Shown here: piece by piece, positions 24,294 to 31,923 of the stretch
Layout of the letters: each line of letters opens with the position of its first letter
Position numbering within the stretch: position 1 is the first letter of the stretch
Assembly: GCF_000382045.1 (NCBI RefSeq)
Contig: NZ_KB907459.1
Coordinates: 169,708 to 233,707 of the forward strand
Reading direction: 5' to 3'
Origin: Variovorax atrisoli 110B
Lineage (GTDB): Bacteria; Pseudomonadota; Gammaproteobacteria; Burkholderiales; Burkholderiaceae_C
Length of the DNA stretch: 64,000 bases
Notes under the pieces: model-generated
The model's input: only the letters and a program-made list of their open reading frames with translations
Database searches by the model: none
What the model was told of the DNA's origin: nothing
Made by a program: the position numbers and the translations under genes

Positions 24294-26344
24294 CCTCTCC
24301 TGGCAATTCCCTCGTCGTCGGCGTCGACGTCGGCGGCACCTTCACCGACCTTTTCGTGCTCGACGAAGCCAACGGCAGCGCGCGCATCGTCAAGGTGCCT
24401 TCCACGCGCGGCGAGGAGGCGCGCGGCTTCATGAACGGCGTCGCGCGCGTGGCGGATTCGGCCGCCGCCATCGCCACCATCGTGCACGGCACCACGGTGG
24501 GCACCAACGCGCTGCTCGAGCGCAAGGTGGCGCGCACCGGCATCATCACCACGCGGGGCTTCCGCGACGTGCTCGAGATGCGCCGCCGCGACCGGCCCCG
24601 GACCTGGGGCCTGCGCGGAAGCTTCCTGCCCGTCGTGCCGCGCGACCTGCGCCGCGAGGTGGACGAGCGCACGCTGGCCGACGGCACGCTGCACACCCCC
24701 GTCGACCTGCAGCAGGTGCGTGCCGAGGCACGCGCGCTGCTGGAGGCCGGCTGCGAGGCCGTGTGCGTGTTCTTCATCAACACCTACGCCAATGCCGAGA
24801 ACGAGCGCCTCGCCGTGGCGGCCGTGCGCGAGCTGTGGCCCAACCCGCACGTCACCTCGGCCAGCGAGGTGCTGCCCGAGATCCGCGAGTTCGAGCGCTG
24901 CTCGACCGCCACGCTCAATGCCGCGCTGCAGCCGGTGGTGGGCAGCTACCTCGGCCGCCTCGAGGGCGACCTGCGCGCGCAGGGCTTCGGCGGCGAACTG
25001 CTGGTGGTGCAGAGCAACGGCGGCGTGATGTCGCGCCAGACCGCGAGCGACCTGCCGGTGCGCACCGCGCTGTCGGGGCCGGCGGCCGGCGTCATCGCCT
25101 GCGCGGCCATCGCGCGCGCTGCCGGTTTCCCGAATGCGATCACCGGGGACATGGGGGGCACGTCCTTCGACGTGTCTCTGGTGGCCAACGGCGAGGCCGC
25201 GCTGGCCGCGCAGACCGCCATCGAGTTCGGCATGGTGATCCGCTCGCCGATGATCCAGATCGAGACCATCGGTGCCGGCGGCGGCTCCATCGCGTCGGTG
25301 GACGCGAGCGGCATGCTGCAGGTCGGCCCCGAGTCGGCGGGCAGCGTGCCGGGGCCGGCCTGCTACGGTCGCGGCAACACGCGCCCGACGGTGACCGATG
25401 CGAACGTGCTGCTCGGGCGCATCGCGGCGGACCGCCCGCTGGGCGGCGGCCTGCTGGCGGCGCTGGACGCGCAGAAGTCGCGCCAGGCCATCGAGGAACA
25501 CGTCGCGCGTCCGCTGGGCCTCGACGTGCATGCGGCCGCCGAAGCCATCCTCACCGTGGCCAATGCGCGCATGGCCGGCGCGATCCGCCTGGTGTCGATC
25601 GAGCGCGGGCACGATCCGCGCCGCTTCGCGTACATGCCCTTCGGCGGCGGCGGCGCGCTGCACGTGTGCGCGATGATGCGCGAGGTGGGCGTGGCCACCG
25701 GCATCGTGCCGCGCTACCCGGGCGTGACTTCGGCGCTGGGCTGCGTGATCGCCGACATGCGCCACGACGCGGTGCAGACCATCAACAAGGCGCTGGCCGA
25801 TCTCGACGTGGTCGACCTTCGGCACCGCATCGACGAGCTGGCCGCCAGCTGCCAGCAGCGGCTCGATTCGTCGGGCGTGCGCTTCGACGAGGTGCGCGAG
25901 GTGGTCGCGCTCGACATGCTCTACGCCGGCCAGACCCACACGCTGCCGGTGGTGCTGGCCGATGCGGGCCAGGCGCCGCTCACGGCGGAGTCGATTCGCT
26001 CGGCCTTCGAGGCCGCCTACACCGCAGCCTTCGGCCGCGTGCTCGACGGCATCGCGATCCGCGTGATGAACCTGCGCTATGCGCGCATCGGCGTGCGACC
26101 CAAGTTCGACCTGAAGGTGCTGGCGCCCGAAGGGGAGGGCAGCACCGTGCCGCTGGGCACGCAGCGCGTGTTCCACCAGGGCCGGTGGCACGACGCGCTG
26201 CGCTACGCGCGGCTCGAACTGCCGGTGGCCGCACGCATCGACGGGCCGGCCATCCTCGAGCAGGCCGACACCACCGTGTGGCTGGAGCCCGGCTTCCATG
26301 CCGAGGTCGATGCACACGGCAACCTGCTGGTGAGGCCGTCATGA
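24290..26344 (+). CDS. hyuA: hydantoinase A/oxoprolinase family protein
   Basis: HyuA-type subunit with the actin/hexokinase-like ATPase fold, 684 residues, partner of the HyuB-like protein. VGVDVGGTFTDLFVLDE (about residues 8-24) is the phosphate-binding opening, HGTTVGTNALLERK (about 65-78) is the second conserved block, and GDMGGTSFDVSLV (about 285-297) is the third. A C-terminal domain of about 180 residues completes the usual HyuA length. Together the two subunits most likely hydrolyse a cyclic imide or amide using ATP; acetone or acetophenone carboxylase-type activity is an alternative within the family. The ATG at 24290 overlaps the hyuB stop, and the stop at 26344 overlaps the next start. 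Confidence 0.9.
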   Translation: MTSPGNSLVVGVDVGGTFTDLFVLDEANGSARIVKVPSTRGEEARGFMNGVARVADSAAAIATIVHGTTVGTNALLERKVARTGIITTRGFRDVLEMRRRDRPRTWGLRGSFLPVVPRDLRREVDERTLADGTLHTPVDLQQVRAEARALLEAGCEAVCVFFINTYANAENERLAVAAVRELWPNPHVTSASEVLPEIREFERCSTATLNAALQPVVGSYLGRLEGDLRAQGFGGELLVVQSNGGVMSRQTASDLPVRTALSGPAAGVIACAAIARAAGFPNAITGDMGGTSFDVSLVANGEAALAAQTAIEFGMVIRSPMIQIETIGAGGGSIASVDASGMLQVGPESAGSVPGPACYGRGNTRPTVTDANVLLGRIAADRPLGGGLLAALDAQKSRQAIEEHVARPLGLDVHAAAEAILTVANARMAGAIRLVSIERGHDPRRFAYMPFGGGGALHVCAMMREVGVATGIVPRYPGVTSALGCVIADMRHDAVQTINKALADLDVVDLRHRIDELAASCQQRLDSSGVRFDEVREVVALDMLYAGQTHTLPVVLADAGQAPLTAESIRSAFEAAYTAAFGRVLDGIAIRVMNLRYARIGVRPKFDLKVLAPEGEGSTVPLGTQRVFHQGRWHDALRYARLELPVAARIDGPAILEQADTTVWLEPGFHAEVDAHGNLLVRPS

Positions 26345-26955
26345 GCGCCGGCGCGAAGATCCTTCAGGCGAAGACGGCGCTGGTCGTCGTCGACCTGCAG
26401 AACGACTTTCTCCACCCGAATGGCGCCTACGCGCGCGGGGGCGACGCCAATCCGCCCGCGCTGCTGCTGCCGGAGCGCGTGGCCGCCGTTGCGCGCGCGC
26501 TGAAGGCGGGCGGCGGACTGGTCGTGGCGAGCCAGTTCACCCTGTGGCCCGACGCGAAGGGCGAGCCGATGATCTCGCCGCACCTGAAGGCGCTGCGCCC
26601 GTACCTGGCCAGGGGCGACTTCGCGCCCGGCAGCTGGGGCCAGGCCAACGTCGATGCGCTGGCCGGCCTGGTCGACGTCACCGTGAGCAAGGTGGCGTAC
26701 TCTGCCTTCTTCAACACCCAGCTTGACTGGGTGCTGCGCCGCGCGGGCATCGACACCGTGGCCGTGTGCGGCATCGTCACCAACGGCGGCGTGGCCAGCA
26801 CGGTGCGCGATGCGCACATGCGCGACTACCGCACCCTGGTGCTCGGCGACGGTTGCGCGGCATTCGGCGAGGAGCGCCACAACACCTCGCTGGCCGACAT
26901 GCGCAACGTGGCCGAAGTGACGGACTGCGCGCCCTTCATCGCGTCGCTGGCATGA
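26341..26955 (+). CDS. isochorismatase-like hydrolase lacking the usual catalytic cysteine
   Basis: Protein of 204 residues with the isochorismatase-like alpha/beta fold. VVVDLQNDFLHP (about residues 14-25) contains the conserved aspartate and SKVAYSAFFNT (about 116-126) the lysine. The position that holds the catalytic cysteine in amidases of this family reads TNGGVASTVRDA, with glycine instead. True isochorismatases such as EntB and PhzD also lack this cysteine, so this enzyme may hydrolyse a non-amide bond or act through general acid chemistry. The gene lies between hyuA and an FAD enzyme gene with overlaps on both sides. In cysteine-containing relatives (nicotinamidase, maleamate amidase) the role is deamidation; here that is doubtful. 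Confidence 0.85.
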   Translation: MSAGAKILQAKTALVVVDLQNDFLHPNGAYARGGDANPPALLLPERVAAVARALKAGGGLVVASQFTLWPDAKGEPMISPHLKALRPYLARGDFAPGSWGQANVDALAGLVDVTVSKVAYSAFFNTQLDWVLRRAGIDTVAVCGIVTNGGVASTVRDAHMRDYRTLVLGDGCAAFGEERHNTSLADMRNVAEVTDCAPFIASLA

Positions 26956-28361
26956 GCGGTCCCGAAAGAACGCTCCGGCGTGCCGCGCAGGTGGAGGCCG
27001 AGGTGCATGTGCCGGTCGCCATCGTCGGCGGCGGGGCCTGCGGGCTCACTGCGGCGCTGATGCTGGCCGACGCGGGCGTGGACTGCGTGGTGCTGGAGCG
27101 CGACGCGCTGCCGAGCGGGTCGACCGCGCTCTCGTCGGGCTTCATTCCAGCTCCCGGCACGCGCACGCAGCGCGAACATGGCGTGGCCGGCGACAGCGCC
27201 GGGCGCTTCGCGGCCGACATCCAGGCCAAGGCGCACGGCCGCGCGGCGCCTGCGCTGGTCGAGGCGTACGCCGGTGCCATCGGCCCCGCACTCGACGCGC
27301 TTCAGGCGCGGCACGGCCTCGAATGGATCCTGCTCGACGGCTTTCTCTACCCGGGCCACGGCGTGCATCGCATGCATGCGCTGCCGCAGAAGACCGGCGC
27401 CGCGCTCATGGCGGCGCTGCTCGCCGCGGTCGAGGCGGCGGGCATCCCCGTGCTGACGCAGGCCGTGGTCGACACGCTGGTGCTCGATGCGCAGGACCGG
27501 GTGGTCGGCGTGGACTACCTGCGCCCCGACGGCCGGCGCGAGACGCTGGGCTGCGACGCGCTGCTGCTGGCATGCAACGGCTTCGGCGGCAACGCGCAGA
27601 TGGTTCGCACGCTGCTGCCCGAGATGGGCGAGGCCGCCTTCGGCGGGCACGTGGGCAACGACGGCAGTGCGATCCTCTGGGGAACGGCGCTGGGCGCACG
27701 GCTGCGCGACCTGGGCGGCTACCAGGGCCACGGCTCGTGGGTCACGCCCCAGGGAGCGCTGATGTCGTGGGCCGTGATGATGGAAGGCGGCGTGCAGCTC
27801 AACTGCGAAGGCCGCCGCTTCCACGACGAGACCCAGGGCTATTCCGAAGCCGCGGTGCACGTGCTCGCGCAGCCGGGCGGCATCGCCTGGAACGTGTTCG
27901 ACACGCCGTTGCTCGCCCTGGCGCGCGGCTTCCCCGATTTCTGCGAGGCCGAGGCCGCCGGAGCGCTGCGCCGCTGCGACTCGGTGGCCGCGCTGGCCGG
28001 GTGCATCGGCTGCGAAGCCCCCGTGCTGCAGGCCACGCTCGACGCAATGCGCGCCGGTGCCGCACCCGACGGCCGCGTGTTCGCGCGCGGTCTCGAAGCG
28101 CCGTACTTCGCCGTGAAGGTGACCGGCGCGCTCTTCCACACCCAGGGCGGCCTCGACACCGCGCCCGACATGCGCGTGCTGCGCCAGGACGGCACGCCGC
28201 TTCCCAACCTGCTGGCCGCGGGCGGCGCTGCCGGCGGCGTGTCGGGCGACGCGGTGTGGGGCTATCTCTCCGGCAACGGCCTGCTGAGCGCCGTCGCCGG
28301 CGGCTACATCGCGGCGCGCACAGCCGCCTCACTCGTTGGACACAAGGAGCCGTCCGCATGA
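26952..28361 (+). CDS. FAD-dependent oxidoreductase, fumarate reductase/ketosteroid dehydrogenase family
   Basis: Flavoprotein of 469 residues of the fumarate reductase/succinate dehydrogenase/3-ketosteroid dehydrogenase superfamily. The dinucleotide-binding motif is VAIVGGGACGLTAALMLADAG with an acidic end VVLERD (residues about 23-50); GSTALSSGFIPAPG is the flavin-contact loop. Near the C-terminus, GALFHTQGGLD and LLAAGGAAGGVSGDAVWGYL are the usual substrate and FAD closing blocks. No signal peptide or haem motifs are seen, so it is soluble and cytoplasmic. It either dehydrogenates or reduces the C-C bond next to a carboxylate or ketone. Overlaps with the genes on both sides place it in the same operon. 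Confidence 0.86.
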   Translation: MSGPERTLRRAAQVEAEVHVPVAIVGGGACGLTAALMLADAGVDCVVLERDALPSGSTALSSGFIPAPGTRTQREHGVAGDSAGRFAADIQAKAHGRAAPALVEAYAGAIGPALDALQARHGLEWILLDGFLYPGHGVHRMHALPQKTGAALMAALLAAVEAAGIPVLTQAVVDTLVLDAQDRVVGVDYLRPDGRRETLGCDALLLACNGFGGNAQMVRTLLPEMGEAAFGGHVGNDGSAILWGTALGARLRDLGGYQGHGSWVTPQGALMSWAVMMEGGVQLNCEGRRFHDETQGYSEAAVHVLAQPGGIAWNVFDTPLLALARGFPDFCEAEAAGALRRCDSVAALAGCIGCEAPVLQATLDAMRAGAAPDGRVFARGLEAPYFAVKVTGALFHTQGGLDTAPDMRVLRQDGTPLPNLLAAGGAAGGVSGDAVWGYLSGNGLLSAVAGGYIAARTAASLVGHKEPSA

Positions 28362-29221
28362 CGACACACGACTTCAAGACCCGCCTCGCCAGCCGCGACA
28401 TCGTGCTGGCGCCCGGCGTGTACGACGCGCTGAGCGCGCTGGTGGCCGAGCAGGCCGGCTTCGAGGCGCTCTACCTGTCGGGCGCGTCCATCGCCTACAC
28501 CCGGCTGGGCCGCTCCGACATCGGCCTGACCACCTTCACCGAAGTGGCCGACACGCTGGCACGCATCACCGAGCGGGTGGACCTGCCGGTGATCGTCGAT
28601 GCGGACACCGGCTTCGGCAACGCGCTGAACACGCAGCGCACCGTGCGCGGCTTCGAGCGCGCGGGCGCGGCGATGGTGCAGATCGAGGACCAGACCTTTC
28701 CCAAGCGCTGCGGGCACCTCGACGGCAAGGCTGTGGTGCCCGAGCGCGAGATGGTCGGCAAGCTCAAGGCAGCGCTGGACGCGCGCGCTTCCAGCGACAC
28801 CCTGATCCTCGCGCGCACCGACGCGGTGGCGGTCGAGGGCCTGGAGGCCGCGCTCGACCGCGCCGAGGCATACCTCGAGTGCGGCGTGGACGCCCTGTTC
28901 ATCGAGGCGCTGCGCTCGCCCGAGCAGATGGATGCCGCCTGCAGCCGCTTCGCGCATCGCGTGCCGCTGCTGGCCAACATGGTCGAGGGCGGCAAGACGC
29001 CGATCCAGGACGCCGATGCGCTGCAGCGGCACGGCTTTCGCATCGCCATCTTCCCCGGCGGCACGGCGCGCGCGGTGGTGCACACGCTGCAGGGCTACTA
29101 CGCCAGCCTGCACCGGCACCGCACCACGCAGCCCTGGCGGGCGCAGATGCTGGACTTCGACGCGCTCAACGAAGTGATCGGCACGCCGCAGCTGATGCGC
29201 GAGGGCCGCAAGTACGAGTAG
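28358..29221 (+). CDS. PEP mutase/isocitrate lyase family C-C lyase
   Basis: TIM-barrel lyase of 287 residues in the PEP mutase/isocitrate lyase superfamily, which includes methylisocitrate lyase, oxaloacetate decarboxylase and 2,3-dimethylmalate lyase. LAPGVYDALSALVAEQAGF (about residues 16-34) opens the barrel, DADTGFGNA (about 83-91) binds the metal, and EDQTFPKRCGHLDGK (about 111-125) carries the catalytic cysteine loop. The KRCGH motif with catalytic Cys favours a lyase over oxaloacetate decarboxylase. As last gene of the operon after a LeuCD-like hydratase, it could split a substituted malate into pyruvate and a short acid, as dimethylmalate lyase does in nicotinate fermentation. The LysR gene that follows is convergent. 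Confidence 0.87.
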   Translation: MTTHDFKTRLASRDIVLAPGVYDALSALVAEQAGFEALYLSGASIAYTRLGRSDIGLTTFTEVADTLARITERVDLPVIVDADTGFGNALNTQRTVRGFERAGAAMVQIEDQTFPKRCGHLDGKAVVPEREMVGKLKAALDARASSDTLILARTDAVAVEGLEAALDRAEAYLECGVDALFIEALRSPEQMDAACSRFAHRVPLLANMVEGGKTPIQDADALQRHGFRIAIFPGGTARAVVHTLQGYYASLHRHRTTQPWRAQMLDFDALNEVIGTPQLMREGRKYE

Positions 29222-29233
29222 CCGGCAGCCGCC

Positions 29234-30121
29234 TCAGCGCAGCACGCGGATCAGCTCGTCGTACACCAGCCGCACGCGCGCCGGAACCGGTGCGCGCTGC
29301 GAGCGGTAGACATGGATCGGCCAGGGCTCCGGCGCCTCGGCCTCCAGCACCTCCACGAGCTCGCCCGACTGCAGCAGGGGCTCGGCCAGCGGGGCCACGA
29401 GCTGGCCGAAGCCCAGGCCCGCGCGCACTGCCGCGCATTCGGCATCGACGTCGTCGGTGACGAAGGCGGGCGCGGCGATCGGCACCTGCCGCCCCTTGCT
29501 GAAGAACCACGACCATGGGCGGCCCGAGCTGCGGTCCATCAGCGCAGTGAGCGGAAAGCCCGGCAGCGCATCGAGGCTCTCCGGAATGCCCGTGCGCTCG
29601 ATCAGAGCGGGCGTCGCCACCACGTAGAGGCGCATCCTGCCGACCGTGCGGGCGACGAAGCGCGCATCTCGGATGGGGCCTGCGCGCACGCCGATGTCGA
29701 TCTGCTCGTCGACCACGTCGGCATGGCTCTCCGACAGCCGCAGGTCCAGCACCAGGCCGGGGTGCCCGGCCAGCATGGGGGCAAGCGCCTGCGGGATCAG
29801 CCGGCGGCCGAACACGTTGGGTGCGGTCACGCGCACCGTGCCCGCATGCTGCGACAGCGCGCGCCGGTCGGTGCGGTGGAACAGTGCGTCGACGCCGCCC
29901 ACCGCCGCACGCGCGCGCTGCGCGAGCTGCCGCCCGAAATCGGTGAGCTGCACGCCGCGCGTGCTGCGGTGGAAGAGCGGCTCGCCCAGTTCTTCCTCGA
30001 GCTCGCGCACCGCGCGCGTCACCACCTGCGGCGACACCGAAAGTCGCACGGCCGCCTCGCGGAAATTGGAGGCATCGGCGGCGGTGAAGAAGACGCGCAG
30101 CGCTTCGAGGCGGTTGGACAT
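29234..30121 (-). CDS. LysR-family transcriptional regulator
   Basis: LysR-type regulator of 295 residues: N-terminal winged helix (about residues 1-62, with NFREAAVRLSVSPQVVTRAV) and a C-terminal periplasmic-binding-fold effector domain. The start at 30121 has GAGGAA upstream and gives the normal opening MSNRLEALRVFF; a longer version from 30190 would add 23 residues reading into the shared promoter. It is divergent from an SDR gene whose start is 111 bases away, the standard arrangement for a LysR gene and its target. It faces the end of the preceding operon. The inducer is unknown. Confidence 0.88.
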   Translation of the reverse strand: MSNRLEALRVFFTAADASNFREAAVRLSVSPQVVTRAVRELEEELGEPLFHRSTRGVQLTDFGRQLAQRARAAVGGVDALFHRTDRRALSQHAGTVRVTAPNVFGRRLIPQALAPMLAGHPGLVLDLRLSESHADVVDEQIDIGVRAGPIRDARFVARTVGRMRLYVVATPALIERTGIPESLDALPGFPLTALMDRSSGRPWSWFFSKGRQVPIAAPAFVTDDVDAECAAVRAGLGFGQLVAPLAEPLLQSGELVEVLEAEAPEPWPIHVYRSQRAPVPARVRLVYDELIRVLR

Positions 30122-30232
30122 GGAGTGTTCCTCAATTGGGAATTCTGAAGTCGCCAGAGTTTCATTTACTGGAACGCGTGGATTTTCCACACTGCATGCA
30201 CTTCTTCAACACACCGCGAAAGGAATCTCTCC

Positions 30233-30991
30233 ATGACATCCGTTCAAGACAACATCAAGGGCAAGGTCGCCATCGTCACCGGCGCGAGTAGCGGGCTGGG
30301 CGAATCGACCGCGCGCCACCTGGCGGCGCGCGGCGCGAAGGTGGTGCTGGCGGCGCGCCGTACCGAGCGGCTCGACAAGCTCGTCGCCGAGATCCGCGAA
30401 GCCGGCGGCGAGGCCATCGCCGTGGCCACCGACGTGGCGAAGCGCGCCGACCTCGAGAAGCTCGCCCAGGCCACCGTCGAGGCCTTCGGCCGCATCGACG
30501 TGCTGGTCAACAACGCAGGCGTGATGCCGCTGTCGCCCATCCACAAGCTGAAGGTCGACGAATGGGACCGCACCATCGACGTCAACATCAAGGGCGTGCT
30601 CTACGGCATCGCCGCGGTGCTGCCGCGCATGCAGGCGCAGGGCAGCGGGCACATCGTCAACGTGGCGTCCATCGCGGGGCTGAAGGTGTTCACGCCGATC
30701 GGCACCGTCTACAGCGCGACCAAGTACGCGGTGCGCGCCATCTCCGAGGGCCTGCGCGTGGAGGTGGGCAACAGCGGCGTGCGCGTGACCATCGTTTCGC
30801 CCGGCGCGGTGGAGTCGGAGCTCAAGTTCGGCACCACCGATGCCGAGAGCGCGGCCGGCGTGAAGGCGTTCTACGAGTCCAACCAGATCCCTGCCGATTC
30901 GGTGGCGCGCGCCGTGGTCTACGCGGTGGAGCAGCCGGCCGACGTGGACATCAACGAGGTCGTGCTGCGGCCGGTGTCGCAGGAGTTCTGA
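30233..30991 (+). CDS. SDR-family NAD(P)-dependent oxidoreductase
   Basis: Cytoplasmic short-chain dehydrogenase of 252 residues with intact motifs: TGASSGLG (about residues 17-24), NNAGVMPLSPIHKL near 91, and YSATKYA near 160 for catalysis. It resembles the YdfG/YgfF-like and general FabG-like group often found beside LysR genes. A strong ribosome site (GAAAGGAA) precedes ATG 30233. The gene is divergent from the LysR gene and probably its target. After the stop come a 12-bp stem hairpin and further inverted repeats before a TetR gene. Substrate unknown; a ketone or aldehyde is likely. Confidence 0.87.
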   Translation: MTSVQDNIKGKVAIVTGASSGLGESTARHLAARGAKVVLAARRTERLDKLVAEIREAGGEAIAVATDVAKRADLEKLAQATVEAFGRIDVLVNNAGVMPLSPIHKLKVDEWDRTIDVNIKGVLYGIAAVLPRMQAQGSGHIVNVASIAGLKVFTPIGTVYSATKYAVRAISEGLRVEVGNSGVRVTIVSPGAVESELKFGTTDAESAAGVKAFYESNQIPADSVARAVVYAVEQPADVDINEVVLRPVSQEF

Positions 30992-31035
30992 GCCCCGGGG
31001 CCGTACGGCCCTGGGAGCGAGTGACAGTGAGTGAT

Positions 31036-31066
31036 GCGGGACGGACCCGATTGCGGTCTGTCCCGC
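31036..31066 (+). terminator. strong hairpin after the SDR gene, no T-run
   Basis: GCGGGACGGACC (31036-31047) pairs with GGTCTGTCCCGC (31055-31066) over a 7-base loop, 12 pairs with one G-U. It begins 44 bases after the SDR stop. There is no T-run, so it is an atypical or factor-assisted terminator or a transcript-stabilising hairpin. Confidence 0.5.
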
Positions 31067-31070
31067 CTTC

Positions 31071-31097
31071 ATTAACCTTCAATAACTGAAGGTTAAT
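31071..31097. promoter_or_regulatory. 10-base perfect inverted repeat upstream of tetR
   Basis: ATTAACCTTC and GAAGGTTAAT flank a 7-base spacer (AATAACT). The repeat is AT-rich in a GC-rich region and lies 67 bases before the TetR gene start. It is a candidate operator, perhaps for a regulator other than the adjacent TetR protein. Confidence 0.5.
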
Positions 31098-31130
31098 TTG
31101 CGGCCGGAAGTCCAAAGCCCTGCAAAATAG

Positions 31131-31144
31131 AACGACCGTTCGTT
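31131..31144. promoter_or_regulatory. probable TetR operator
   Basis: AACGA-CCGT-TCGTT is a 14-base inverted repeat ending 20 bases before the TetR gene start. The arrangement, including the overlapping GAACG/CGTTC pairing, is typical of TetR-family operators that control acyl-CoA genes, and it would let the regulator control itself. Confidence 0.55.
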
Positions 31145-31163
31145 TTTGCATGGAAATTCCACG

Positions 31164-31853
31164 ATGACCGCAACAGCCGTTCCCGCCAAGCCCGCGCGCG
31201 CCGCCCAGAAAGGGCAGCAGACCAAGGCCGTCATCGTCGATGCGGCGCTGGCACTGGCCGCGCAGATCGGCCTCGAAGGGCTGTCGATCGGTGCCGTGGC
31301 CGAGATCACCAAGATGAGCAAGTCGGGCGTCTTCGCCCACTTCGGATCGCGCGAAGAGCTCCAGATCTCGGTGGTGCGCGAATACCACGCGCGCTTCGAG
31401 CAGGAGGTGTTCTTCCCCGCACTTAAGGCGCCGCGCGGCCTGCCGCGCCTGCGCGCCATGTTCGCCAACTGGATGAAGCGCACCTCGACCGAGATCGACT
31501 CGGGCTGCATCTACATCAGCGGCGCTTCCGAATTCGACGACCGTCCGGGTCCGGTGCGCGACGCGCTGGTCGAGTCGGTCAGCATCTGGCAGGCGGCCGT
31601 GCTGCGCGCCATCGTGCAGTCGCAGAGCGAAGGCCACCTGCGCGCCGACGCCGACGAACGCCAGCTGGCGTTCGAGATCCACGGCCTGATCCTCGCGCTG
31701 CACTACGAAGCCCGCTTCCTGCAGGTGCCCGGCTCCATCGGCCGCGCCAACGTCGGCTTCGACAACATCCTCGCGCGCGCCGCCACGCCCGACGCGCCCA
31801 AGCCCGAAGCGGCCGCCGCACCCGCGGCACGCCGCCTCAAGACCGTGCGCTGA
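31164..31853 (+). CDS. TetR-family regulator of the beta-oxidation cluster
   Basis: TetR-family repressor of 229 residues. The N-terminal helix-turn-helix (about residues 20-65) contains LSIGAVAEITKMSKSGVFAHFGSRE, and the rest is the helical ligand and dimer domain with a C-terminal C-domain often called TetR_C. The ATG at 31164 is preferred to upstream TTG. It is followed after about 70 bases, including a long pyrimidine tract at 31875-31903, by an acyl-CoA dehydrogenase gene on the same strand. An inverted repeat sits immediately upstream. It probably senses an acyl-CoA and controls the genes that follow; this is inference from position. Confidence 0.85.
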   Translation: MTATAVPAKPARAAQKGQQTKAVIVDAALALAAQIGLEGLSIGAVAEITKMSKSGVFAHFGSREELQISVVREYHARFEQEVFFPALKAPRGLPRLRAMFANWMKRTSTEIDSGCIYISGASEFDDRPGPVRDALVESVSIWQAAVLRAIVQSQSEGHLRADADERQLAFEIHGLILALHYEARFLQVPGSIGRANVGFDNILARAATPDAPKPEAAAAPAARRLKTVR

Positions 31854-31923
31854 CCGAAGCGCGCGGCCGGTTCCGTTTTCCTTTTTCTTTTTTTCTATCT
31901 AGCTTCGACCAGGAGAGTCCCGG

